Below are positions 10,838-21,535 of a DNA stretch of 53,735 bases, piece after piece. Within the stretch, counting starts at the first letter, position 1. Each line of letters begins with the position of its first letter. Made by a program: the position numbers and the translations under genes. The stretch is taken from assembly GCF_001641265.1 (NCBI RefSeq), contig NW_020167569.1:1-53735 (forward strand), in the 5' to 3' direction. The DNA is from Pseudogymnoascus destructans. Its lineage: Eukaryota; Ascomycota; Leotiomycetes; Thelebolales; Thelebolaceae. A model generated the notes under the pieces. That model was not told the origin of the DNA and made no database searches. It saw only the letters and a list, made by a program, of their open reading frames with translations.

Positions 10838-13800
10838 ATGGCCAAACACGACGACACATCCATATCACCCATGACGCGGAGTCCTGCGAATCTATCGCCG
10901 GCTGCAAGCTCTACGAACATCCCCACGGCGGCATTCCGACATTCGGGTCTCCGCACCGAACTCAACACCGATGGCTCAACCACAACAGATTTACGGCCGA
11001 CCTTCAAGGACTCCAGCCAGCCCACAACACCACGCCACGCAGAGCTACGTGAGGCGGACGACTATATGAATGGGGGCCTCCCGCACGAATTTTTAGGGAC
11101 CCCACCGCCCATTGCCTCTACAGAAGCATCCGCAATCTCCCGGCCATCGAGCATCAGACAAATCTCCGCTGCACCAAGCGTCAGGGGAAACGGCGCTATC
11201 TACAGTGGGAACGGCACACAGACGCCTCCTGGCCGAAGAAGTGTACAATTCGCAAGGGCCGATTCGGGGGATATAGCAATACCGGCGCGATGGGATGTCT
11301 CTGATGCGGACGGAGATCCGCAGGGCAAGGGCATATCTCTCATGTCTAAACTGAGAGCTCTGGCGATAACAGGAGGATTGAATACACACACACGGAGCAA
11401 AAGCACGGGTAATGTACAATCTTACGCTGGGGGGTCGTTGTCTGCACCGCACTCGCCGACCGCGGAGAGATTTGGCTCATCGATTGGGGTGCCTGGGACC
11501 CTGGAGGAGGAGGGCAGTGATGCCGATGCCGATGCGGAGCAAACAGCCGATGAACAAACCGTGGACGATGCTGCACGTGTGAAGAAGAAGCGTCGATACC
11601 GCAGGCCGCCGTGGGGAAGCCTGCAAATCGACCAGTCAACCTCAGCGGAAGCGGGCGCATCGTCTAGCAGGATGAGACGCCGAAACACCATGCCTGATGA
11701 TCTCGAAGAGCCTCGTGGCGGCGTTTCTGAAGGAGAAGGAAGAGATAGACTGGGCATGGGATCTGCTTGGAGAAAGGGGAGCTCATGGGTGTCGGGAGGA
11801 CGTGGCCATAATTACTCGGGGAGCAACCCGAATGATCCCAATACGACTCCTGGGCGCCGACCACTCACACTCAGACGACTGACGGGCATGGGTGGATCTG
11901 ATAATGAGGGCCAATCGCCCAGGCGGCCATTCTTGGGCTTTGATCGTGCAGGAACTAGCGGAGCGGCAGCTCGTCGTTGGGGAGTCGTCAAACATGGACT
12001 TAAGCTGCTGGGACAAAAGAAAGAGCCTCATATGGTTGACTACAAGAAATCCGCGGAGTTGATGGCTGAGCTTCGTGCTGGTGCGCCTGCCGCCTTGATG
12101 CTGGCGAGCATGATCCAAAGAGACGAGCACGGCAACAAGAGGATACCAGTCTTGCTTGAACAGCTGAAGCTCACGATTACCGATAGTAGTACTACCCAGG
12201 ATGGCAAAGTTGCCGAGTCAGAACGGCACTTGAATTATCGCATCATGCTCGAGTATGGTAGTGGCCAGAACCGCATGAAATGGGTTATTGATCGGTCCCT
12301 GAAGGATTTCTTGAACCTGCACCTGCGATACAAGCTCCAGGCCAGCACCGACAAGTATCTTCAGCTGAGGGATATAGAGCACAGACCAAAACAGCCAAAG
12401 TTCCCCAGGACAGCATTTCCGTACCTCAGAGGCGTTCGTGGCATAGGCGACAGCGACGAAGAAGGTGGGGATGCTGATACAATTAGAGATGACGACACCG
12501 CCGGCGAAGCGACACACAGCGAGATGGACTTGCCTGGCAGGAGAAGGAGGCCGACACGCCCAGGTATGGGATACCGCAGGAGATCCAGTGCCCAACTCGA
12601 GAGCACAGCCGGCATGACTGCAGAAGAGATCTCAATACACGCCAGAGAATCCAAGAGGCAGTACAACGAGAGGCAGCGGAAGAAGCTCGAGGAGTATTTG
12701 CAGGCGATGATACGCTGGCTTATTTTCCGGGCTGATAGTAACCGCCTGTGCAAGTTCCTAGAGCTGTCCGCGCTGGGTGTTAGACTTGCGGCTGAGGGGA
12801 GCTATCATGGAAAGGAGGGGTTCCTGGTCATTGGGACGTCGAAGGGGATTGATTTCCGGAGGATACTTACGCCGACTGCGATATTTGCGAGGCATACACC
12901 GAAGTGGTTCCTGGTTCGGCACAGTTATATTGTCTGTGTGGATTCGCCTGAGAATATGCATATTTACGATGTGTATTTCCTCGATGCCAAGTTTGAGATT
13001 GTGTCCAAGGAGAAGAAGCTGAAGCAGAAGATCAAGGATTCGAACGCCGTGGATATGGCCATTAGAGCCAAGACCAAGGCGACATATCCCCAGCATCACA
13101 GGCTAAAGCTGCGCAATTCGGAGAGGAGGATTGATCTTCTGGCCAAGAACGAACGGATTATGAAACAGTTCCAGGAGTCAATCCAGTTCATTATGAAGAT
13201 CTCGCTGTGGTCCAAGCCGAATCGCTTTGATAGTTTTGCTCCTGTCCGGCAGGGAGTTTATGCGCAATGGCTTGTGGACGGTCGGGATTACATGTGGAAT
13301 GTGTCTCGCGCTATCAACATGGCTAAGGACGTTATCTATATTCATGATTGGTGGCTTAGTCCTCAGCTGTATATGCGTCGGCCTGCAGCAATCAGTCAGA
13401 AGTGGCGATTAGATCGACTTCTTCGGAAGAAGGCCCGGGAAGGCGTTAAAATCTTCATCATTATCTACCGTAATGTTGAAGCTGCTGTCCCCATCGACTC
13501 TGAGTTTACCAAGTTCTCGATGCTGGATCTGCATCCGAACATCTTCCTCCAGAGATCTCCTAACCAGTTCAAGAAGAATCAGTTCTTCTTTGCGCACCAC
13601 GAGAAGATTTGCATTGTCGATCACACGGTGGCGTTTGTTGGAGGCATCGATTTATGCTTTGGCAGATGGGATACCCCGCAGCACTCTGTTTGTGACGACA
13701 AGCCTACTGGATTTGAACACTCAGATGAGCCGAAGGATGCGGACCACTGCCAGTTATGGCCTGGAAAGGACTACTCGAACCCCCGTGTGCAGGATTTCTT

Positions 13801-16234
13801 CCAATTGAACGCGCCGTATGCTGAGATGTACGACCGCTCGAAGACACCGAGAATGCCATGGCACGACGTCTCGATGCAGGTCGTTGGGCAGCCTGCTCGC
13901 GATCTGACGAGACACTTTGTCCAGCGCTGGAATTACGTCTTGCGAGGCCGAAAGCCAACAAGGCCAACACCGTTCCTGCTACCTCCGCCTGACTTTTGCC
14001 AATCTGAGCTCGAGAGCCTTGGACTGAACGGCACATGTGAAGTGCAGATCTTGCGATCAGCGTCCAACTGGTCGCTGGGAATTGATGACACTGAACACAG
14101 CATCATGAACGCGTATTGCAAGATGATTGAAGAGTCGGAGCATTTCGTCTACATGGAGAACCAGTTCTTCATTACGAGCTGTGAGACTATGAACGTGAAG
14201 ATTGTCAACAAGATCGGTGATGCCATCGTCGAGCGCGCAGTGAGGGCGTACAAAAACAATGAGAATTGGCGCATTGTCATCCTCATCCCACTCATGCCCG
14301 GCTTCCAGAACACGGTCGATGCACCTGATGGAACCAGTGTCCGTTTGATCATGCAGTGCCAGTTCCGCAGTATCTCGCGTGGCGAGAACTCCATCTTTGG
14401 GCGACTGAGGAATGAGGGTATCGAGCCTGAGGATTTCGTCTCCTTTTACAGCTTGAGAGCTTGGGGCAAGATTGGGCCGAACAAGACGCTGGTCACGGAG
14501 CAGCTGTATATCCACGCCAAGGTCATTATTGTGGATGATCGGATTGCACTTATTGGATCGGCCAATATCAACGAGAGGTCTATGCTTGGCTCCAGAGATT
14601 CTGAATGTGCTGCTGTCGTTAGAGATACTGATGTCCTCTGGTCGACTATGGGCGGAGAGCCATTCCAGGTGGGCCGCTTTGCGCACACACTGCGAATGCG
14701 TCTTATGCGTGAGCATGTCGGCGTTGACGTAGACGATGTCATGGAAGAAGAGCGTCGCGCTGAATTAGACCGAGAGGAAGAGCTGTTTGAGTCTAGAATG
14801 GATGGTGTCTATGACGACGACTCCGATAAAGAGTTTGCAAGCGGCCAGGCCCGTCCGGCGCGAAAGAAGGCAGATACGACTGCTCAGAATAGCAGCCTGC
14901 CTAGCTTCAACAATAGCATTGATACGGATGGGGAGGGTAATTCCAACTTCATGCGCGCACATGTCAGCGCGGAGTCTTCAAACGAGGGAGAGAATGGGAT
15001 TGTAGAAGTTGAGGGTGATGGCCCGGATAGGATGGTACAGGCTGAGAAGACTGGAATAATCCGTGGCCGCGACTCGACACTGGTTAGTGGATGCGAGGTT
15101 CTGCTCGCCGATATTGCCCCTGAGGGCAAAGGCACTCTTCAGCATCCGAAGCAGCCGCATCAACGACAATCGAAGACCGGCAAAGAGCCTGAGCAGAAAA
15201 AGGAGAGCGGTAACATTGGTCTACCACCTTTTCTCTCGACCCGTAGCAACACGCAGACTTTGGGGTTGTCGCAGCTTTCTCAACTTCCTTCTCTCCCTGT
15301 CGTCGATGATACGGATATTGGCGGTCCTCCGGTGTACAGAGACTCCAAGGGTGGGAAGAATGCCGCGTTCAATCCCTTGACCGCGGATATTACGTGTGCC
15401 CTCGTGGATAAGGACTGCATGCGCGATCCCCTCAACGACACTTTCTTCGACAACGTATGGACCCGCATCGCCGAGAACAACACCAAGATCTTCCGCCGCG
15501 TCTTCCGCTGCAACCCCGACAACGAAGTGACCAACTGGCATGAGTACACCGAGTTCCAGGCATATTCCGAGCGCTTTGCCCAGTCCCAGGGTGTCAAGAG
15601 CGAGGGCAGACAGGAGCAGGAAAGTAAAGGCAAGAGTGGACCACCCGGTGCTAGCATGCCGCTGCAGAACCTGGGTGTGTTGGGTGAGACCATAACGAAC
15701 GTTGCTGAGAAACTGAGCGCAGGTCACGACGATGAACATCCCACTGGCGGCATGAAGGAGTGGGCTGACGCTGCGGACGCGAGACATAGAGCTCTTTCCT
15801 ATGTGGGCGAGAAGGAAGCTACACTCTCCAAGGGCAAGGGACCAGAATTCGACGAGAAGTCCCCCGCGCCCGTCGATCGCGGGAGCACCATCGACAGCGC
15901 TGCAGGTCGCGTCCCGACTACGGGCCTAGACTCGACGACCATGCGCACGACTACGTTCTCTGCGCTGCCGCCTACTACGACCACTACTGGCGCGGCCGAG
16001 GCTGCCGCGCCCACGCACCAAGGCTCGACGAGGGCAAGGCGCAGGCGCGTGACGACGAAGAGTAAGAAGGGGTTCTCGGCTGCGGAGGACTTGTTGACGA
16101 GGGAGGAGGCTTTGTCGATGCTGGAGCTTGTGCAGGGGAATTTGGTGGAGTTCCCGACGGAGTGGTTGAAGTCGGAGGAGCACAATAGTAATTGGCTGTA
16201 TCAGGTTGATCAGGTGGCGCCGTTGCAGATTTAG
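10838..16234 (+). CDS. PLD1: Phospholipase D (PLD1/SPO14 type)
   Basis: A single-exon frame of 1798 residues from ATG 10838; the frame stays open upstream to a TTG at 10790. The enzyme hydrolyses phosphatidylcholine to phosphatidic acid and choline on membranes, in signalling and sporulation/secretion pathways. The N-terminal ~430 residues are Ser/Thr/Pro-rich and disordered. A PX-like domain follows (about 437-600), with PH-like sequence (about 615-760). The two catalytic HKD motifs are intact: HHEKICIVD at about residue 920 and HAKVIIVDD at about 1225, the second followed by GSANINERSMLGSRDSE. Some 560 residues of charged tail follow and are less conserved in type. The length fits filamentous fungal PLD1 proteins. 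The first ~980 bases are repeated, with frame-breaking indels, at the right window end. Confidence 0.96.
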   Translation: MAKHDDTSISPMTRSPANLSPAASSTNIPTAAFRHSGLRTELNTDGSTTTDLRPTFKDSSQPTTPRHAELREADDYMNGGLPHEFLGTPPPIASTEASAISRPSSIRQISAAPSVRGNGAIYSGNGTQTPPGRRSVQFARADSGDIAIPARWDVSDADGDPQGKGISLMSKLRALAITGGLNTHTRSKSTGNVQSYAGGSLSAPHSPTAERFGSSIGVPGTLEEEGSDADADAEQTADEQTVDDAARVKKKRRYRRPPWGSLQIDQSTSAEAGASSSRMRRRNTMPDDLEEPRGGVSEGEGRDRLGMGSAWRKGSSWVSGGRGHNYSGSNPNDPNTTPGRRPLTLRRLTGMGGSDNEGQSPRRPFLGFDRAGTSGAAARRWGVVKHGLKLLGQKKEPHMVDYKKSAELMAELRAGAPAALMLASMIQRDEHGNKRIPVLLEQLKLTITDSSTTQDGKVAESERHLNYRIMLEYGSGQNRMKWVIDRSLKDFLNLHLRYKLQASTDKYLQLRDIEHRPKQPKFPRTAFPYLRGVRGIGDSDEEGGDADTIRDDDTAGEATHSEMDLPGRRRRPTRPGMGYRRRSSAQLESTAGMTAEEISIHARESKRQYNERQRKKLEEYLQAMIRWLIFRADSNRLCKFLELSALGVRLAAEGSYHGKEGFLVIGTSKGIDFRRILTPTAIFARHTPKWFLVRHSYIVCVDSPENMHIYDVYFLDAKFEIVSKEKKLKQKIKDSNAVDMAIRAKTKATYPQHHRLKLRNSERRIDLLAKNERIMKQFQESIQFIMKISLWSKPNRFDSFAPVRQGVYAQWLVDGRDYMWNVSRAINMAKDVIYIHDWWLSPQLYMRRPAAISQKWRLDRLLRKKAREGVKIFIIIYRNVEAAVPIDSEFTKFSMLDLHPNIFLQRSPNQFKKNQFFFAHHEKICIVDHTVAFVGGIDLCFGRWDTPQHSVCDDKPTGFEHSDEPKDADHCQLWPGKDYSNPRVQDFFQLNAPYAEMYDRSKTPRMPWHDVSMQVVGQPARDLTRHFVQRWNYVLRGRKPTRPTPFLLPPPDFCQSELESLGLNGTCEVQILRSASNWSLGIDDTEHSIMNAYCKMIEESEHFVYMENQFFITSCETMNVKIVNKIGDAIVERAVRAYKNNENWRIVILIPLMPGFQNTVDAPDGTSVRLIMQCQFRSISRGENSIFGRLRNEGIEPEDFVSFYSLRAWGKIGPNKTLVTEQLYIHAKVIIVDDRIALIGSANINERSMLGSRDSECAAVVRDTDVLWSTMGGEPFQVGRFAHTLRMRLMREHVGVDVDDVMEEERRAELDREEELFESRMDGVYDDDSDKEFASGQARPARKKADTTAQNSSLPSFNNSIDTDGEGNSNFMRAHVSAESSNEGENGIVEVEGDGPDRMVQAEKTGIIRGRDSTLVSGCEVLLADIAPEGKGTLQHPKQPHQRQSKTGKEPEQKKESGNIGLPPFLSTRSNTQTLGLSQLSQLPSLPVVDDTDIGGPPVYRDSKGGKNAAFNPLTADITCALVDKDCMRDPLNDTFFDNVWTRIAENNTKIFRRVFRCNPDNEVTNWHEYTEFQAYSERFAQSQGVKSEGRQEQESKGKSGPPGASMPLQNLGVLGETITNVAEKLSAGHDDEHPTGGMKEWADAADARHRALSYVGEKEATLSKGKGPEFDEKSPAPVDRGSTIDSAAGRVPTTGLDSTTMRTTTFSALPPTTTTTGAAEAAAPTHQGSTRARRRRVTTKSKKGFSAAEDLLTREEALSMLELVQGNLVEFPTEWLKSEEHNSNWLYQVDQVAPLQI

Positions 16235-16674
16235 TAAGTTTTTCCTTCCCCGAGAATGCTGTTTGGTGTTGGGAGGGGAATTTTGGCTAACGGGGGTTTT
16301 TTTAGTGATTAAACAAGGCGAGATGAATGTAGGAGGATAAGGGAGTAGAGATGGTGTGGGTTGGATGGCATGGGGAAAGCTCGAACGTAAGTATTGATAT
16401 TAGAGAGCCGTACATATTCGTTGATGTGATTTGGAGTCGGTGGGGAGTGACGAAGGGGGGTGCATGGTCTAGCCATTATGGTGTGTATTCTCGTAGTCTG
16501 TTCGAATAGACTTGTTTAAACATAGTATAACAATGCCATAATATGTGTAATATCTTTGGACATCCTTATTGTCCTCTCTTGGAATACAACGATTTATATA
16601 ATATGACAGCTATACATATTCGTACATGTTCTTCCTCTATATGACATACACGCCCACACCCACCCCCAACTTAC
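16235..16674. other. Convergent 3' intergenic region, PLD1/COQ7
   Basis: About 440 bp lie between two converging genes. It should hold both 3' UTRs. AT-rich stretches such as those at 16500-16600 may serve polyadenylation. No gene is seen. Confidence 0.5.
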
Positions 16675-17525
16675 TTACACCCTCTCACTAACCCAAATCG
16701 CCCCCCGACAACCCACCCTAATAACCCCCGTCAACAACTCATGCGGCACCGCCAACCTCGCATCATTCTCCACCGCATGATCCAAATGCTCCAACTCCTC
16801 ATCCCTAATCCGTCTAATCTCCCCCACCAACCCCCTCAACTCTTCCCCCACCTCCACCGCCTCCTCCTCCATCCCCTTCACCATCTCCAACAAGCTTGCT
16901 ACCTGCTCATTATAATGCCCCCCTATCTCCGTCTCCACCGCCTCCGTACACGCCATCGCTGCTTCGCGGCCAAGGAACGCGGTACCCCACCCTAACGCGG
17001 TGGCGGCGGCGACCCAGACGGGGTAGAGGGCTGTGGGACGCACGCGATGTCGTGCGAGGAGGGCGTTAAAGGTGGAGAAGTGGGCGGCTTCTTGGTCGTA
17101 CATGTGTTTCATGAGAGTGCGGAGGTGGGGGTGGGAGGCGACGATGGGGGGGGTTTGGGCGCGGTAGATGAGGGTTGCGGCGAGCTCGCCAGCTTGGTTG
17201 ACGCGCAGCTGGGGGTGGGTTAGAGAGGCTCGAGGATAGAGAGGGGGAGGAGAAGGGGAAGGCTTACGGCGCTGGAGAGGAAGTCTCGTTGGGCCTGGGT
17301 TAGGGGCTTGGAAGGCTTGGAGGCCGGTGATGGGGTGGACGACGTGGCTGCGGGAGGGGTGTTGGGGGAGGGTGCAGCTGCTGCTGCGGCTGCGGTGCGG
17401 TCTCGAGGTGATGTGTGGAGAGCTCGTGTGCGGATGGTTTGGGAGAATCGTGGGGTTAGAAAATCATATATTGGGAGGTTGCATCGGACGAGTCGGGCTG
17501 CGGGTTTGGTGCTTATTGGTGCCAT
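16675..17525 (-). CDS. COQ7: COQ7 / CAT5 demethoxyubiquinone hydroxylase
   Basis: Two exons, complement(16675-17208, 17268-17525), joined in phase 0 across a 59-bp GTAAG...CAG intron, give 263 residues. It is the mitochondrial di-iron monooxygenase that hydroxylates 5-demethoxyubiquinone in coenzyme Q synthesis. Residues 1-45 are basic and lack acidic residues until LHTSPRDR, which fits a mitochondrial presequence. An Ala/Pro/Ser linker follows. The COQ7 domain starts at the splice junction with LRVNQAGELAA (metal-ligand Glu), then DQEAAHF (ExxH), VETEIGGHYNEQ and RDEELEHLDHA (ExxH), so all iron-ligand motifs are present. The protein ends naturally after GAIWVSERV. The gene is head-to-head with RTF1 across ~580 bp. 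Confidence 0.96.
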
Positions 17526-18105
17526 TGTGGCTATATAAAGAAAGTTTTAGCCAGATGAGCAGTAAATAAATAGCAAATATGTAGTAAATAAGCGTGTAGA
17601 TAGATTGGAGCTGAGAGATTCGAGGTTCAAATTGTTGGTTTGTTGCTGCGTTCGAGGTTTATCAAGGCATTATTGGCATTCCGATGATGGCTGGCCATTG
17701 ACGCATGGTCGGGAAATATAAAAGGTTTTCGGAAAAAGTATTTTCCGCGATAAAGTTCGTGCACCCTCAGCCACCTCTGCAACCAAATATCGCCCTCCAT
17801 TTCCATCGAGCCAACTCTCTTTATTCTTTCTTCTTCCAACAACCTCACAAGTTCATTCTTCTACTTCTTTACTTTGCCTCACAAACTTTTCCGATACATC
17901 GCACCGAGTCTGAGAGTCTCTCATATTGAACTTTCACTACTTCGCTTGATCTGACCTTGCGCTTCCCGAGGCAACCCCTTGTAGACGAGCACACGAATTC
18001 ACCAAGGCCCTTTGTGCCAGCGCCGGCACACAGGCCTCACACACGCCTAATCAACATAATCGCATACTTGAAATAATCTATCGCAATCTATCGCGATCTA
18101 TCGCA
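17526..18105. promoter_or_regulatory. Divergent promoter region COQ7/RTF1
   Basis: A 580-bp divergent spacer. Pyrimidine-rich tracts (about 17810-17880) lie upstream of RTF1, as is common in fungal promoters and leaders. Just before the RTF1 start a short motif TCTATCGCAA/TCTATCGCGA is repeated three times (18076-18105). I cannot assign transcription factor sites. Confidence 0.5.
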
Positions 18106-20068
18106 ATGTCGGATATCGACGAAGAGCTCCTCGCCCTCGCGGGTGACGCATCTTCGGATGAAGACACCGTGCCTGTCACGGCTACCCGAACTGCATCTGA
18201 TTCTCCAGACACAAACACGCCTTCTGGAAGCAAAGGCACGGCCAAGAAGGCTCGCGGCAGACGCACCGAGTCGGAAGAAGAGGGCGAAGCGTAAGAATTT
18301 CCCACTCGACCTAACTTTGCCACCCGCCTTAAATATCGCGTCGCGCGTTGCAATGTACCATTTGCTGACTCTGCGTTAGTTCTTCGAGGAACTTGTCACC
18401 GGCCTCACAGCGATCTGCTCCTATGGATGAATCGGAGTCGGATTCAGACAATGGCCCGGCAATGTTCGATGATGGAGACCGATACCCGCTCGAGGGCAAA
18501 TTCGTGAACTCCTCCGATAGAGCGGAGATTCTTGCGATGCCCGAGATCAAACGAGAGGAGATTCTCGCAGAGCGCTCTATGGAAATCGAACGCGATCGCC
18601 AGAATAGGGCTTTGCGCCAACTGCTCCACGCGCGCGAGGCTGAGCAAAAGAGAGGCGACAAGAAGCGCAAGGCTGGCAATGCCGATTTAGACGAAAACCA
18701 GCGCAAGACTTCTCGGCAGCGCACCAAGGTTGGTGGTGGACGTGTCGGAGAGGCGAGCAGTGGCATCGACAGCTTGAAGCGCGCTAGAGATGAGAAGGCC
18801 GACCGCTTGAAACGCCGCAAGGAGGATCTGGAGCGCAATGGCGGCCACAGGGCCAGCAATCACGACCAGTCCGATGACGATGCTGGTGCGGATAGCGAGT
18901 TGGAATGGGATGATGGGAAGCCTAAACATGCCCGTTCCGCCTCCCCGCCGACACACTCTCCGCCCTGCGAATTGCCCGACGTTCACAAGGTGTCCATTGG
19001 GAGAACGAAATTCGCGAAGCTCTGTTTCTACCCTGGTTTTGAAGATGCATACCATGGTGGATTTGTTCGTGTCAGTGTTGGGGCGGATAAGGAGACTGGT
19101 GACAATGTCTATCGCATGGCTCAAATCATGGGTTAGTACTTCTGCTGCGTTTCTTCTGGGCTCGGTTTAACAAATTTACAGGCTTTGAAGAGGGTAAACC
19201 GTATGCTTTGGAGAAAGAAAACGGCCAGACCTTTGTCACAACACAATATGTCACTGCCGCTCATGGGAAAGCGGTCCGCCCCTGGCCATTCTTCACCTGT
19301 TCTAACTCGCCCATCACCGAGGCGGAGTATAAACGCTACATGCAGACGTGTCTCGTTGAGAAAGTCAATGTTCCTACTCGCCGCCAACTTGCCACCCAAG
19401 TGGGACGCATCGACGCGCTCGTGAACCGCAGCTGGACCGAAGCCGAGCTGACCGAGAAGCTCCGGCGCTCCGGCGCCCTCGCCGCAAAATACAAGTCCGT
19501 GGACCGCAACAAGCTCAATAAGCGCCTCAACCAAGCCAAGCTCCTCGGCGACGTCGACCGCCAAGAGGAGATCAAGGCTGAGCTCGCCGCCCTCGAAGGC
19601 CCCAAACTCGCCTTCGGCACCTCTCTCCACAAGACCCCCGCCCAGACCGGGCCCAAGGCCCTGTCCCAGCAGGACCGCCTCGCCATCATCAACCACGAGA
19701 ACCGCCGCAAGAACAACGAGGAGATCAAGGCTGCCCAACTGCGCGAGATGCGCGAGCAGCGCCGGATTGAGGCTGCGATTGCGCGTGGTGAAGATGCGGT
19801 TGTAGACCATAGCCGTCGCGTCCGCACGCGCGCCGTGCTCAAGCACGATGTTAATAAGGAGTCGGGCAGCGGCGCGAGCACGCCTGCTAAGGTGGCGACG
19901 CCGAAGCTGAGCCCGAAGAAAGAGTCGGGGGTTCTACCGCATATGGCGAAGCTGCACGCGGAGATGGAGAAGCAGAAGCAGAATGGAGGGATTGCGACGA
20001 TGAGGAGGCCGTTGTGCGATGATGATATTATTGGCGCGATTGACTTGGGCATTGAGATTGAGCTTTAG
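18106..20068 (+). CDS. RTF1: RTF1, Paf1-complex subunit with Plus3 domain
   Basis: Three exons, join(18106-18290, 18380-19131, 19182-20068), encode 607 residues; both introns (89 and 50 bp) are GT-AG and keep frame. Rtf1 couples the Paf1 complex to RNA polymerase II through Spt5 and promotes H2B ubiquitylation. The N-terminus is acidic with an SDIDEELLALAGD start typical of Rtf1. A charged coiled-coil stretch (about 110-200) follows. The Plus3 domain covers about residues 260-395 and includes IGRTKFAKLCFYPGFED and VYRMAQIMGFEEGKPY, with the second intron splitting the latter. A Glu/Lys/Arg-rich helical tail (about 400-510) follows, with REMREQRRIEAAIARGE. Orthology is clear, although the usual C-terminal Paf1-binding segment cannot be pinned down by eye. 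Confidence 0.95.
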
Positions 20069-20841
20069 ATTGTTGTTTTGATAGGGGTTTTCACTGGCGC
20101 GTGAGGTTGTTGCCTGCCTACAGCGTGGTTTTTACACATTGTATTGTTCATTTACATTTACATCAGGGGCGGTCTTTTGGCGATGCATGTGCACCTTGAG
20201 GAGTCAGGCTTGGAGGTCCCAAGCATAGCGTTTATGGAGAGCTACGGGCATGTGTGCACCCGTTGAGGTGCTCAGCACCGTGGGGAGTCGATGAAGTGGG
20301 GTTTACAGACGGGACAGGGGGAATAGACTTGGGATGGAAGAAATTGGCAAAAGAGAAGCTATGGAGATTTGACCGGACACTTCTCAAATCCCCCAGAGAC
20401 GCGGTGAATGTGGAATTCAAGTGCACATGAACTTTTGGAAGAACAAGCCTCGGCTCAGCGTTCCCTTCATGATTCTGTTCCGCTGTCTCCTGCGGTCGGG
20501 ATTTCCAGATTGGTGGAAATTATCAAGGGGCAAGAGGTTGATAAGTCGATTCAACTATGCTTGCATCTCTCGATGCAAGCATCATACGTCCAAGCTCACT
20601 GGAACACAAATACCCAATAAACCAACCCAGCCCCCATCATGCAAACTCCCCAACCCCCTGAAACCAAGCCCTAACCTCACCTCCCTCCCATGCCTCCCCT
20701 CCCCCCACGATCCCGATCGCCATGCCAGAATCACATCTCTCCCCACTAACGACCTCGTTGGAAGAAAACACTCCACCCGGCCCGCGCGACTGCTGCGCCC
20801 CAATCCACGAAGTGCGGGGCGCCGCAAGCAGACGTGCCCGC

Positions 20842-20882
20842 CGATCAGACGTGGCCGATCAGACGTGGCCGATCAGACATGG
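20842..20882. repeat. 14-bp motif, three tandem copies
   Basis: GTGGCCGATCAGAC-type units occur in tandem, the last slightly changed (GATCAGACATGG). Short and non-coding. Confidence 0.7.
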
Positions 20883-21448
20883 TGTGTTGGAAAAGTGTCC
20901 GGCGAGCGGATACCGCGACTCTAGCGTGCTGCAGTGCGGTGTGGGTGCGTTGGCCCCGTATTTTCCTTTAGTATTTTCTTTTATTGTTGCCGGTGCGGCG
21001 CGACACGGACACGCAGTGGTTTCAGCCGATCGCGATCTGGATACTCGGCTCCTCGCACTATGGAGGCGCAGAACGGCTTTATCTGGTCCTGATTTGCACT
21101 GCAGATTCCGAAACAGGCCAACATCACCATCACCACAGCACGCACCACAGGGCCTAATTACCCACAAACCACCACCGCCACCACTCACAAACCACCAACA
21201 ACAAACAACAAACAACAAACAACAACCACTGACCACAACACACCATTAAGCTTCAAAAGCAGCTACCCATCAGCAATTTATGGGCCAATCTATGAGCAAT
21301 TTGTGAGCCATGAGCCGGCCACGAGTACCGAAACATGGCCCATGAACCTTGACCATGAGTGTCGCTACAGACCGTCACTGCCTCCTGTCTCCTGCCTCAA
21401 ACCTCAAACCTCAAAGAACTTACTCGTTACAATGCCACCAACCCTTAG

Positions 21449-21535
21449 CTTCTACTCTTCTACTCTTCTACTCTTCTACTCTTCTACTCTTCTACTCTTC
21501 TACTCTTCTACTCTTCTACTCTTCTACTCTTCTAC
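21449..21535. repeat. Octanucleotide microsatellite (TTCTACTC)n
   Basis: About eleven copies of the 8-bp unit TTCTACTC in a row. Pure pyrimidine/A composition on this strand. Copy number is likely to vary between isolates. Confidence 0.95.

Larger units (their letters stand above)
1..11820 (+). repeat. Left copy of 11.8 kb terminal direct repeat
   Basis: The whole stretch recurs in the same orientation at 41932-53735, which is the right end of the window. The offset between copies is 41931 at the start, about 41944 at the retrotransposon LTR, 41940 through the relic region and 41915 at the end, so the copies differ by small indels only. The repeat begins inside the pol gene of a retrotransposon and ends inside PLD1, so its edges match no biological boundary. 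They are simply the two window ends. This copy carries a broken retrotransposon pol but an intact PLD1 start. It most likely represents the overlapping end of a circularly closing contig or a tandem unit of about 41.9 kb. Confidence 0.97.
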